A stretch of DNA of 64,000 nucleotides from Paraperibacillus marinus (GCF_046237605.1 NZ_CP143542.1:2294001-2358000); one strand, 5' to 3'; counted from the stretch's first letter, positions 17,841 to 25,957 are shown. Program-made: numbers and translations. The notes: a model not told the origin generated them from the sequence alone.

Positions 17841-17889
17841 ATTTTAACAGGTAATTTATGGATGACCTTTCTCCCCCCAGTGGCTCTCT

Positions 17890-18093
17890 TCAATCATCGG
17901 TGTATATTATAATATGTCCTTCTACAAAACCGTCATTGATCGTTATTTCATATTCGAGAGGTATTTCTTCAACTGTTTCAATTGCTAAATTGACACTTAT
18001 TTTCAGCGTCATCAATGGGTTGACTTGTTTCAAGCTGCAGGTAATACGCAAGGTGGATCTAAAGGCAAAGAGCGAAGATTTCTTCGATATGTA
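17890..18093 (-). pseudogene. 5'-truncated paralogue of the 20030-20596 protein
   Basis: A minus-strand frame without a start ends at 17890. Its C-terminus (VEEIPLEYEITINDGFVEGH, then IIIYTDD) aligns with the end of the intact gene at 20030 (VEERPIGYEITFDDRF, then NIAIY): shared V-E-E, P, Y-E-I-T, D, F, E and I-Y. Only the last 65 or so codons remain and the frame opens directly at the terminator of the intact gene, so the 5' part has been deleted. The sequence is diverged, so this is an old paralogue, not a recent copy. Confidence 0.65.
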
Positions 18094-18166
18094 AACACAA
18101 AAAAAGCCCCGGCATAATACGAGGGCACTGAAAAAGTCCTTAAAGGATAGCTTTGTTAAATTGGAC

Positions 18167-18300
18167 GGTTGATTTCCACTCCAGGATGCTACGCTTTCCG
18201 CGGGGCGTGCGGTGAGCCTCCTCAGCGCTATAGCGCCTGCGGGGTCTCACCTGTCCCGCTAATCCCGCAGGAGTCTCCGCACCTTCCGTTCCAATCAACC
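18167..18300. repeat. GC-rich structured leader of the IS1182-type element
   Basis: A GC-rich block inside the left end, with nested inverted repeats: GGTGAG...CTCACC around the palindrome GCGCTATAGCGC, and GCGGGG/CCCGC-type arms. Similar blocks are known to me from IS ends in many Bacillus genomes. It probably folds into RNA or DNA structure upstream of the transposase, shielding it from outside transcription. Confidence 0.6.
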
Positions 18301-18421
18301 TAGTGCTACTGAACCTATATTTTAGACAAACTATAAGCCGTCCAAATTCCTGACTTTTTTAAGGGATTCGGGCGGTTTTTATTTTATAATAAAGGTAATC
18401 TATTCGAAATGGGTGGTTCCA

Positions 18422-19888
18422 ATGATGCCAATGCAACAATCAATCAAACTAAGTCCTTATATGGGTCTCTATGACCTTATCGTGCCAAAGGATAATATGT
18501 TGCGCCAGATTAATGATCTGGTCGACTTTACCTTTGTTTACGAAGAGCTCCAGGATAAGTATTGCCTTGATAATGGCCGGAACGCAATCGACCCGATCCG
18601 AATGTTCAAATACCTATTATTAAAAACCATCCATGACCTTTCGGACATGGATATTATTGAGCGTTCCAAATACGATATGTCCTTCAAATATTTCCTGGAC
18701 ATGACTCCAGAAGAGGAAGTTATAAACCCGAGCTCCCTGACCAAATTCCGTAAATTGAGGTTAAAGGATAGCAACCTCCTGGATTTGCTTATTAATAAAA
18801 CGGTAGAGATTGCCTTAGAAAAAGAGATTATCAAAAGCAATTCCATTATCGTCGATGCCACTCATACAAAAGCCCGTTATAATCAGATGAAACCGAAGGA
18901 AGTTCTGATGGAGCGCTCCAAGAAGCTGAGGAAGGCGATTTACCAAATCGATGAATCCATGAAGTCCAAATTCCCTCCCAAGAAAAAAACGGATGTGTTG
19001 GAGGATGAAATTACTTATTCACAAAAACTTATTGAAGTGATCGAAAAGGAAGAGACAATAGTCCATTATCCGGCCGTTAAGGAACAGCTGAACCTATTGA
19101 AAGAGACAGTCTCAGATGACTTGGAACAGCTCCAATGTTCAAAGGATCAGGATGCGAAGGTGGGACACAAGACAGCAGATACTTCATTCTTTGGATATAA
19201 GACCCACCTGGCGATGAGCGAGGAACGAATTATCACGGCAGCTGTGATTACGACAGGCGACAAAAATGATGGCAAGCAACTTCATACTCTTATTGAGAAA
19301 AGCAAAGAAGCTGGTATGAAGATTGAAACGGTGATTGGCGATACGGCATATTCAGAAAAAGAGAATATTATCTATAGCAAGACAAACGAAATTGAATTGA
19401 TTGCCAAATTGAATCCAAATATTACCCAAGGCACTCGTAGTAAGGAAAATGAATTTGAATTCAATAAGGACGCTGGGATGTATGTATGTAAAGGAGGACA
19501 CCTCGCAATCAGGAAGGCTCGACAAGGGAAGAAACATACGGACAGTAACGGCAGGAACCAGGTAGATACCTATTATTTTGATATTGAAAAATGCAAGCGT
19601 TGCCCGTTAAGGGAAGGTTGTTATAAAGAAGGAGCGAAAAGCAAGACGTATTCTGTTTCGTTGAAGTCACCTGAACACTCTGATCAGGCAGTGTTTCAGG
19701 AAAGTGAGTACTTCAAAGAGAAATCAAAAGAACGGTATAAAATAGAGGCGAAGAATAGCGAATTGAAACACAGGCACGGGTATGATGTAGCCACATCCTC
19801 GGGTCTGATTGGCATGGAAATGCAAGGTGCCATGGCCATATTTACAGTCAATTTAAAAAGAATTCTAAAACTGATGGTACAAAAATAA
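18422..19888 (+). CDS. IS1182-family DDE transposase, apparently intact
   Basis: About 488 residues. An N-terminal part with IDPIRMFKYLLLKTIHDLSD and the signature YFLDMTPEEEVINPSSLTKF is typical of IS1182. The catalytic domain contains IVDATHTKARYN (first Asp), VIGDTAYSEKEN (second Asp) and a C-terminal Glu in RYKIEAKNSELKHRHGYD. A Cys-rich insert (CKRCPLREGCYKEGAK) resembles the zinc-binding insert of the family. The start is at ATG 18422 behind GGGTGG. No stop or shift is seen, so the element may still move. Confidence 0.93.
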   Translation: MMPMQQSIKLSPYMGLYDLIVPKDNMLRQINDLVDFTFVYEELQDKYCLDNGRNAIDPIRMFKYLLLKTIHDLSDMDIIERSKYDMSFKYFLDMTPEEEVINPSSLTKFRKLRLKDSNLLDLLINKTVEIALEKEIIKSNSIIVDATHTKARYNQMKPKEVLMERSKKLRKAIYQIDESMKSKFPPKKKTDVLEDEITYSQKLIEVIEKEETIVHYPAVKEQLNLLKETVSDDLEQLQCSKDQDAKVGHKTADTSFFGYKTHLAMSEERIITAAVITTGDKNDGKQLHTLIEKSKEAGMKIETVIGDTAYSEKENIIYSKTNEIELIAKLNPNITQGTRSKENEFEFNKDAGMYVCKGGHLAIRKARQGKKHTDSNGRNQVDTYYFDIEKCKRCPLREGCYKEGAKSKTYSVSLKSPEHSDQAVFQESEYFKEKSKERYKIEAKNSELKHRHGYDVATSSGLIGMEMQGAMAIFTVNLKRILKLMVQK

Positions 19889-20010
19889 AAGCAAAAAGAG
19901 AAAAAAACAGAAAAAGAACCGATTCACTTCCAAAAACATGGAAGTGAATCGGTTTTTTTCGTTTGGATTCTTTAGAAAATCTAAAAAATTGGAAGATTTT
20001 CAGTGGCCTC

Positions 20011-20026
20011 CATAATACCGAGGCTC
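20011..20026 (-). terminator. Terminator split by the IS1182-type insertion
   Basis: One arm, CCGAGGC (20018-20024), is here. The other arm, GCCCCGG (18106-18112), and the T tract lie 1.9 kb away on the far side of the IS. Joining the two sides at the duplicated CATAATAC restores a normal hairpin with T tail directly behind the stop at 20030. Confidence 0.75.
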
Positions 20027-20029
20027 TTT

Positions 20030-20596
20030 TCATTCCCATTCATTGGGATATATCGCAATATTACTTTCAGCAAACCGATCATCGAACGTTATTTCATATC
20101 CGATTGGTCTTTCCTCCACGACAGCGTTTGTTAAGTCTACTCCTAAGCCCGCCTTTACATCGCCTAAGGTTGCCTCCGTTTCAAGTTGCAGGCTGGCGAG
20201 TTTTCCTTCGAAAAATATAGCTGAGGCATAATCGAAGTAACCGCCCTCCCTATACTGAATATAGTCCGCATTAACCTTTGATCCGTCGCTTAACTGAAAG
20301 ACCCCTTTTGGATAGGATTCCATATCGGGATCCCGCTCGAATTTCGTATCAAACTCCGCAAATGTAATTTCCGTCTTTTGAGGTGCGGCCGGCTTTGGCG
20401 CCGGCTTCTCTTCATCCTTCACCTGAACTTTCGCTAGCTCCTCTTTCTTTGGAGTTTCCTCCTTTGCTGGCGCCTTGGCTTCTACCGTTGGCTCCGGCTT
20501 ATCTGGCGGATCTGTCGATATGTCAATTATCATCGTAACAATTCCGACAATCGCAAACGCAAATACAATCGCACCCACAGCTCGTAAAACTTTCAC
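20030..20596 (-). CDS. Membrane-anchored hypothetical protein
   Basis: 188 residues from GTG 20596, preceded by AAAGGGGGCGG at seven bases. The upstream frame to 20701 has no ribosome site. One N-terminal membrane helix (VLRAVGAIVFAFAIVGIVTM), then a long Pro/Glu/Lys/Ala linker (about residues 30-80), then a C-terminal globular domain starting at TEITFAEFDTKFERDPDMES. It is probably anchored with the domain outside. A decayed paralogue lies at 17890-18093, and its terminator is interrupted by an IS. Function unknown. GC-richer than the neighbouring AT-rich genes. Confidence 0.65.
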   Translation of the reverse strand: MKVLRAVGAIVFAFAIVGIVTMIIDISTDPPDKPEPTVEAKAPAKEETPKKEELAKVQVKDEEKPAPKPAAPQKTEITFAEFDTKFERDPDMESYPKGVFQLSDGSKVNADYIQYREGGYFDYASAIFFEGKLASLQLETEATLGDVKAGLGVDLTNAVVEERPIGYEITFDDRFAESNIAIYPNEWE

Positions 20597-20701
20597 GATT
20601 CTACCGCCCCCTTTTCCATTAATTGTATACGATAGACACACGAAAAAGATATAGCGAAAATACGACAAACCCTTGCCAGGCTTGCGTTTGAGCTTCGTCA
20701 A

Positions 20702-21176
20702 ACTATCGTTTAAAAACTGAAATGATTTTTTTGGTGCGCGGATTTAAGAGGCACTAATAGAAGAAAAATAGAGGGGGTGGCCCCCGGGGTGGGGCCCCTT
20801 CCGGAATGAGCAGCGGTGTTACTCCGTGCATATTTCTGTATGACGTATGCATCGTTAGTTTACATAATCAAAACTATAGGAAGTTAGCGGATTGTGAATC
20901 GCATGGGGCGCAAGGGCTGTGGACTGCACCGTTTTTATCCGTTATGAATGTGGTTTCTGGCGCTCCACCTGCGCTTTAGTCCGCTAACATCTTGCATACG
21001 AAAATATAGCGACGATCCTGCGCAGGGCTGAAAAAATTCGAGGGGTCATTCGTCCGAGGGCCGCAGCGAGTGAAATGTAACGTTTTGTATCGCGCTATTC
21101 TACCCGCAACAATGGCGTAACACCAACGCTTTATCACGTTAAAATATCGCAGGATATAAAATAATGTAAACCGTAA
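20702..21176. other. Gene-free GC-rich stretch
   Basis: About 475 bases with no supported ORF on either strand. It contains a G/C-only block (GGGGGTGGCCCCCGGGGT near 20773) that could form a strong hairpin, and a base composition unlike the AT-rich 16.3-17.8 kb part. It may be decayed phage or island DNA. Confidence 0.4.
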
Positions 21177-21424
21177 TTAACGATATTTCCTTCGCAGTCC
21201 CCGGCGACATAACGTTTGGAACTCTCGGTATTCCTTCTCGTAAAGCTCCCGATAATCCTCACGTTGCTCCCATTTCCATAATGCCATCCGCGATATATTC
21301 AATTCACGGCAGACCTCCGTCTTGTTACACGAATCAAATACCTGGAGGAATATCGCTTCCTAGTGGCGGTGATCGAACGGCTGCCTGGTTCCGACGGCCG
21401 TCCGGCTTTACTTCGTTTTTCCAT
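21177..21424 (-). pseudogene. Phage-like HTH protein (terminase small-subunit type), broken
   Basis: Two minus-strand frames must be joined. The first starts at ATG 21424 with MEKRSKAGRPSEPGSR, the basic Gly-Arg-Pro N-terminus common in phage terminase small subunits. The second contains EAIFLQVFDSCNKTEVCREL followed by NISRMALWKWEQREDYREL, a clear helix-turn-helix, and ends at 21177. An in-frame TAG precedes the second part. Likely a prophage remnant that has lost its reading frame. Confidence 0.5.
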
Positions 21425-21620
21425 TCCTATCCTCTCCATTATCGCGATAACATGCGTTTACTGCGCGGGTAATATCTTCTAATACCGGATTGCCTTCCGC
21501 CATTTCCCTTTTGAACCATTGCCTGCTCTCATCCTCCGAAAGCTTCAGCAAATCAGAATGAACAATAACGGTCGAATTGCCGTATTTATACGTTTTTGAA
21601 TACCGTTTCTTTCCTTCCAT
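21408..21620 (-). CDS. Small phage-like hypothetical protein
   Basis: 70 residues: basic N-terminus MEGKKRYSKTYKYGNSTVIV, then HSDLLKLSEDESRQWFKREM and NPVLEDITRAVNACYRDNG. It resembles short proteins of Bacillus phages and integrative elements, but no function is known to me. It overlaps the start of the broken HTH gene at 21424 by 17 bases, as in compact phage gene clusters. Confidence 0.5.
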   Translation of the reverse strand: MEGKKRYSKTYKYGNSTVIVHSDLLKLSEDESRQWFKREMAEGNPVLEDITRAVNACYRDNGEDRNGKTK

Positions 21621-21709
21621 ATGATCGCCTTCAATATAAAAACGCCAGCCATAAGGCCAGCCCTTATTTTTTATAACTTATTTTTATTATTTCCGGACGC
21701 ACTATTTCG

Positions 21710-21856
21710 CTATGCACTTTCCGCAGGTGATTTAACGCTTTCCTTTCGGAACCCGCCGTCTGAATACCTACCCAATACCTCCGCAAGGTATAACCGCGCA
21801 GTCTCTTCCGGCAATTTATTTACGTGCTGCAGTATGTCCTCTAACCGCTTGCTCAA
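21710..21856 (-). CDS. 48-residue phage-like small protein with TTG start
   Basis: Starts at TTG 21856 with GGTGGAG four bases upstream and reads MSKRLEDILQHVNKLPEETA, then RLYLAEVLGRYSDGGFRKES, ending at 21710. It begins inside the end of the preceding truncated frame (stop at 21816), a typical phage-style overlap. Mostly helical; no family recognised. Confidence 0.45.
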   Translation of the reverse strand: MSKRLEDILQHVNKLPEETARLYLAEVLGRYSDGGFRKESVKSPAESA

Positions 21857-21968
21857 CGATCTCCACCGCCTTTTTATAGACAATTCGCCGTGCCTTTACG
21901 AACCTATCAACTGTAGTTCCTTTTCGGGTTACAATCGCACCGCCCCAATCTGCCTTTAGCTGGTTTGT
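21816..21968 (-). pseudogene. 5'-truncated phage-like gene
   Basis: About 50 open codons without a start: NQLKADWGGAIVTRKGTTVD, then RFVKARRIVYKKAVEIVEQA. A stop lies immediately upstream and the neighbouring sequence switches to an unrelated YhgE remnant, so a deletion junction is near 21970. Confidence 0.4.
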
Positions 21969-21984
21969 TTAAAAATTTGCTGGT

Positions 21985-22416
21985 TTATTTGTCATCTCGA
22001 TTTTTCATAGCCTGATTACCAATTTCTTATTGGTTCAATTGGTCGGACTGAAACCGCTGCACCTGGTTCATTTATATCTCTTTTCTATTTTTACGAGTTT
22101 AGTGTTTATAGCTACCATTTAAATCCTGGTCACAGCTGGTGATAATGCAGGAAGATTTATTTGTATCATCCTGCTCGTTTTTCAATTCACACCGAGCGCA
22201 GGCACCTTTCCTGTGGAACTTTTGCCTACTACCCTTCAGAGGCTTAACTATGTATTGCCAATGACTTATACCCTACAAGGATTTCGAACTCTCATTTCCA
22301 CAGGGGATTATGAAATTCTCCTCCAAGACATTTTAAGGCTTATGGTCTTTCTAGTCGTTTCACTATTGCTTACAAAATTGGTGCTAAGCATCCATAAAAG
22401 AAGACTAAAGGTGTGA
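21985..22416 (+). pseudogene. C-terminal remnant of a YhgE/Pip-family membrane protein
   Basis: Membrane segments in the plus frame (NFLLVQLVGLKPLHLVHLYL), an internal TAA near 22120, then VTAGDNAGRFICIILLVFQF, TFPVELLPTTLQRLNYVLPM and TYTLQGFRTLISTGDYEILL, ending in basic HKRRLKV. This is the conserved C-terminal region of YhgE/Pip (ABC-2-like; phage-infection-protein family). The N-terminal two thirds are missing at the junction near 21980, and the stop confirms that it is dead. The part from ATG 22213 is open for 67 codons only. Confidence 0.75.
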
Positions 22417-22421
22417 AAAAC

Positions 22422-22455
22422 AAAACCTCCTCAAGAAATGATTGTGGAGGTTTTT
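22422..22455 (+). terminator. Intrinsic terminator behind the YhgE remnant
   Basis: AACCTCC/GGAGGTT hairpin followed by TTTTT, the original terminator of the lost gene. Confidence 0.75.
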
Positions 22456-22596
22456 AACGGAACATTTTTAATTAAAACGCTGAACAAAATTGCTCATAAT
22501 TCAAAATGAACAAATGGATCTCTTAAAATAAATAAAATGACCAGTCAATTTTTATAATGAATGAGCCTTTTTATTATTGATTAGAAGTATATGTGA

Positions 22597-23433
22597 TTAT
22601 TTTATAACTTCTATCGCTTTTAAAACAGATCCATACGTCTTAATCGATGAAAAGTCGATTCCGGCACTAATAGATTTTTTTGCTAAATCGGGACGAATAC
22701 CAGTAAAAACCATTTTTACTCCTAACAACTGAAGAACATCATTTATTTTAAATAACTGACTTGCAACATATGTATCAATAGTAACAATTCCGGAAAAATC
22801 CATGATAAGGTATGCAAGCTTTAATCGAGAAATTTCGGGTACAACCCAATTAAAAATATGTTCAACTCTTCCAGATTCAACGTTTCCTATTAAAGGAAGA
22901 ATAGCAATACCATCATGGATAGGTACAATTGGAGCCGATAATGCATCAATTGCTTTTTGTTTTTTAATTAACTCTTTTCCTCTTTCATCAATGACACTAT
23001 CGGTCTGTCGCTCAAAAGCAAGTATGGTCTCAGTAACGGTTATATCGAGCATATAGTTAACACGTTTATTTATTTCAGCAGATTCTTCAAAGGTAAGTCC
23101 ATGCTCTAAAGAAACCTTTGTGATTTGGTCTATAAGACCCAATCTAATTTGAGGATAACGCCCGATTATTCCTGAAATTCTGCCCCTGAGCGCCGCTGAA
23201 CGTTCTGCACTTTTTCGACTCATTTTTAAAAAACCTTCTGGTACCTCATATTCATTTAAAGTTATGCCTTCAGCCGATAATGTGATGAACTCAGTGTAAA
23301 CACTATAGTAATACTCTAAGTCTTCTTGAGAAAGTACGATCCCAAGTCTTTGGACAATATCATCAACGACTTTAACCGCTAATGAATCAGCATGTTCAGT
23401 TAGATAATCAGCAACCACTGAAAATGATTTCAT
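22597..23433 (-). CDS. RsbR-family stressosome protein with C-terminal STAS domain
   Basis: 278 residues, the size of RsbRB-type paralogues. An N-terminal helical sensor region (to about residue 150) is followed by a linker and a STAS domain starting at SAPIVPIHDGIAILPLIG. RsbRA is phosphorylated by RsbT on Thr171 and Thr205. Here the second site is kept (TIDTYVA), while the first is replaced by a Glu-Ser pair (NVESGRVEH), so only one classical site is sure. No rsbS, rsbT or rsbU neighbours are present, so it should work with a stressosome encoded elsewhere. GGGGGAG lies upstream of the ATG. Confidence 0.85.
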   Translation of the reverse strand: MKSFSVVADYLTEHADSLAVKVVDDIVQRLGIVLSQEDLEYYYSVYTEFITLSAEGITLNEYEVPEGFLKMSRKSAERSAALRGRISGIIGRYPQIRLGLIDQITKVSLEHGLTFEESAEINKRVNYMLDITVTETILAFERQTDSVIDERGKELIKKQKAIDALSAPIVPIHDGIAILPLIGNVESGRVEHIFNWVVPEISRLKLAYLIMDFSGIVTIDTYVASQLFKINDVLQLLGVKMVFTGIRPDLAKKSISAGIDFSSIKTYGSVLKAIEVIK

Positions 23434-23732
23434 AATTCTCCCCCATCCTTTCTTTCATTTCGATATATCCTTTTTTTTTAAATAAATACATATTGTTAGA
23501 ATATCACATCCATTTTCTAAATTATATTTACTTTGTGCTGCACAAAAATTAAAAAACACTCTTTCCGATACTTCATTTGCTCCGGTCTATTCATTTATTT
23601 GATACAACTTCAGCCCCTTCACTCTGCTCGTTTGACTCTACCTTAAAATACTTGGTCGTTGCGTTCATCGAAACATTCCTCTATCATTATCCCTTACATT
23701 CTATCTTAACCGAAGGCATTTTGTTGCAAAAT

Positions 23733-23756
23733 AAAAAAACCCGCACAAAGCGGGTT
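23733..23756 (-). terminator. Intrinsic terminator of the cynS operon
   Basis: AACCCGC/GCGGGTT hairpin with a 5-base loop followed on the minus strand by seven T, 31 bases after the cyanase stop. The rest of 23434-23732 shows no gene; it should include the promoter of the RsbR paralogue. Confidence 0.9.
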
Positions 23757-23786
23757 CCGACTAAACTGCTTTTCAAAGAACGATTT

Positions 23787-24260
23787 TCACCATTTTTTAT
23801 AAGGTAGGAATTTCCCATCAAATGTCACAATTACACGGTCACCGTTCGGATCCTCCTTCTTTTGGATGTCCATCCGGAAGTCGATTGCACTCATGATGCC
23901 TTCCCCAAACATTTCCTGGATGACTTCTTTGAACGTAGTTCCGTACACCTGGTTGATTTCGTGGAATCTGTAAATCAACGGGTCGACGGGCACAGCCGAG
24001 TCCAAGGAGCCTTTCATTGGATACTGCTGAAGGACAGATGCAACGGTAGGGTCAACATCTAAAATCTTGACGAGCGTTAAAGCTTCTTCTTCACTCATCG
24101 TTGCTTGGCCTAAGATTGCCGCGGCCACCCAGGTCTTGTCCCGGCCAATTACTTCACTTAGTTCTTGATAGGTTAACCCTTTTTGCTTTTTTGCTGCCAA
24201 AAGGATCTGGGTCGCCTCTTTACGGTCTAAAACGTTTAGCTTTTCGATTACTTTGCTCAT
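23787..24260 (-). CDS. cynS: Cyanase (cyanate hydratase)
   Basis: 157 residues, the normal cyanase length. It converts cyanate plus bicarbonate to carbamate and CO2, the carbamate then giving ammonia and CO2. N-terminal helix-turn-helix-like domain (LTYQELSEVIGRDKTWVAAA, residues 29-48) and the catalytic C-terminal domain with Arg98 and Glu101 (YRFHEINQVYG) and Ser124 (GIMSAIDF), equivalent to Arg96, Glu99 and Ser122 of the E. coli enzyme. It lies 18 bases behind a formate/nitrite-family transporter gene and shares its terminator, so the two form an operon for cyanate use or detoxification. Confidence 0.95.
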   Translation of the reverse strand: MSKVIEKLNVLDRKEATQILLAAKKQKGLTYQELSEVIGRDKTWVAAAILGQATMSEEEALTLVKILDVDPTVASVLQQYPMKGSLDSAVPVDPLIYRFHEINQVYGTTFKEVIQEMFGEGIMSAIDFRMDIQKKEDPNGDRVIVTFDGKFLPYKKW

Positions 24261-24278
24261 ATCATATACTCCCTTTCG

Positions 24279-25121
24279 TTATCCATTTTTAATTTTTAAT
24301 TCGGTAGATGTTACATGTGGTTCTGATTCAAATGGCCCTTTGACCTTGTGGGTATAATAAAAGGCTAAGCCTGCCATCAAAACACCACTGGACAAATTCC
24401 CCAAAAGGACAGGGATTTGGTTCCATAACCACCAGTCAGACAATGAAACCTGGGCTCCGGCCATGATTCCAGCCGGAATTACAAACATGTTCACCACGGC
24501 GTGCTCAAAGCCCTGACCGAAGAAGATCAGGATCGGAAGCCACATGGCAACAATCTTGCCGACGGTCGATTTAGAGGTCATCGCCATGATGGCACCTAAT
24601 GCCACCATCCAGTTACATAGAATGGCTTTAATGAAAGCGGTGAGGAGTCCATCCACACCTTGGCTTTTATAGGCCAGGGTTTTGGATTCAGCCACTTTGA
24701 TCAACTGCTCAATCATGGGACTTTCAGGGGTATGACCAAAGCTGGTGGTCGCAACTACAAACAGCCATGCGTACAACAGGCTTCCGCCCAAGTGCCCGGC
24801 CAATACCCAAAACCAGTTCGCGAGCATCTCGCTCATCCTTGCTTTCTTATCCAATAGGGCGGCCGGGATGAGGGCGAAATTACCCGTAACCAGCTCCAAG
24901 CCGAGCAGAATGACCATCACGAATCCAACGGGGAACAAAATCGCCCCTATTATCGGCATTTGTGTTTGTATAGATGCCGTGAAAGCGAGCGTGGTAGCAT
25001 ATCCTAGGAATACACCAGCCATCGCTCCGCGAACGATTAAGTCTTTCGGCGAAAGTTTCGCTTTGGCTTGGCCCGCTTTTATCATATTTTCGACAACATC
25101 ACCGGGGGACACATAATCCAT
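24279..25121 (-). CDS. Formate/nitrite transporter (FNT) family channel, linked to cyanase
   Basis: 280 residues, six membrane helices, as in FocA/NirC. Family marks: VENMIKAGQAKAKLSPKDLI at the N-terminus, LELVTGNFALIPAALLDKKA in the middle, CNWMVALGAIMAMTSKSTVG, and FGQGFEHAVVNMFVIPAGIM with the pore His. FNT proteins carry small monovalent anions such as formate, nitrite and hydrosulfide. The tight pairing with cynS points to cyanate, or the bicarbonate co-substrate, as the cargo; this is inferred from context only. GGAGGGAG lies upstream of the ATG. Confidence 0.88.
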   Translation of the reverse strand: MDYVSPGDVVENMIKAGQAKAKLSPKDLIVRGAMAGVFLGYATTLAFTASIQTQMPIIGAILFPVGFVMVILLGLELVTGNFALIPAALLDKKARMSEMLANWFWVLAGHLGGSLLYAWLFVVATTSFGHTPESPMIEQLIKVAESKTLAYKSQGVDGLLTAFIKAILCNWMVALGAIMAMTSKSTVGKIVAMWLPILIFFGQGFEHAVVNMFVIPAGIMAGAQVSLSDWWLWNQIPVLLGNLSSGVLMAGLAFYYTHKVKGPFESEPHVTSTELKIKNG

Positions 25122-25323
25122 TATTCTCCCTCCTTTCTACATTTTTGGTGTTTGTTGGACACCTCTTGTAAAGAGAATACCGAATATAGATAAATTTGTC
25201 CCATACCGTGTTACATAATCTTACAAATACTTGTCCTCTGTATTTTTGACTTTGTAAGAGAAGTATAATCATAGATGAATCCGGCTGCTCGAAAATCAAG
25301 CCCGATTTTCCCTGAGCAAAAGT

Positions 25324-25620
25324 ATGAATTTAGAGAAAATGTTGGAACGTTGCCCTTCAATAGCGAGGAAACAGGAGCTGAAATACTATGCGGAGCATTT
25401 TAAAAAATTAAGAGAGTACACGAACCACAAGGTTCAGATTGTACTGTATTACCTGCCCGGAGAAGAAAAGACCGTCAAATAGATTTTTGGCGAGATCCTC
25501 GGCAAAGAGTGCTGCAGGGTGACCTTTGAGGAAGGCCTACTGAGTGAATCAGTGAAGAATATCCGGATTATCCGGTTTGGACCTCATTTTTATGATTTTG
25601 ATTATTCTGAAAGCCTTTAG
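25324..25620 (+). pseudogene. 98-codon gene interrupted by one TAG
   Basis: From ATG 25324 the frame reads MNLEKMLERCPSIARKQELK and continues to VK, meets TAG at 25480-25482, then continues in the same frame as IFGEILGKECCRVTFEEGLL and ends at 25620 after FGPHFYDFDYSESL. The part after the stop looks as protein-like as the part before, and there is no frameshift, so a single nonsense change is likely. Family unknown. The ribosome site before the ATG is weak. tRNA-Sec would not help, because it reads UGA, not UAG. Confidence 0.55.
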
Positions 25621-25757
25621 AGAGATTAATACAGAATAAGTCTGAACCGGAACCTGAAAAATAAATGCAAGAGTTTTAAGGGTCCATTGCAATGTATGGA
25701 GCCTTATCTTTTATGTTTATAAGAGGTTGAACTATTGCACAATCGGAGGAAACAAAT

Positions 25758-25860
25758 ATGAACCAAATACTGAATGACCTAAAGTATTAGAAGTAAAGGA
25801 TATTCAACAATTCCTTGGAATCTAGAAAAAGCTGTTTTCTTTCTGAAATGATGAAAATGT
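25758..25860 (+). pseudogene. Relic of a small excisionase-like HTH gene
   Basis: ATG 25758 with GGAGG starts MNQILNDLK and soon stops. One frame over, VLEVKDIQQFLGI then TAG and KK follow, which resembles the start of excisionase-type DNA-binding domains. Two defects in 30 codons make it a dead fragment. Confidence 0.35.
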
Positions 25861-25957
25861 ATAATAAATCTATTTCATAAAAAATCAACTTTTGTCCTAT
25901 TTCAGAAAAACTACTCTTTGAATATCTATAAATATATTAAAAAAGGGGGTGAAATCT

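Larger units (their letters stand above)
18121..20010 (+). mobile_element. IS1182-family insertion sequence with 8-bp target duplication
   Basis: 1890 bases with inverted ends: the left GAGGGCACTGAAAA and the right (reversed) GAGGCCACTGAAAA differ at one position. Both flanks carry CATAATAC (18113-18120 and 20011-20018), an exact 8-bp target duplication. One intact transposase gene is inside. The target was the loop of the terminator behind the 20030-20596 gene. Confidence 0.9.

Noticed and set aside
25324..25620. Selenoprotein-type recoding at the internal stop
   Set aside because: The internal stop is TAG. tRNA-Sec in this window reads TGA, so selenocysteine insertion cannot explain it.
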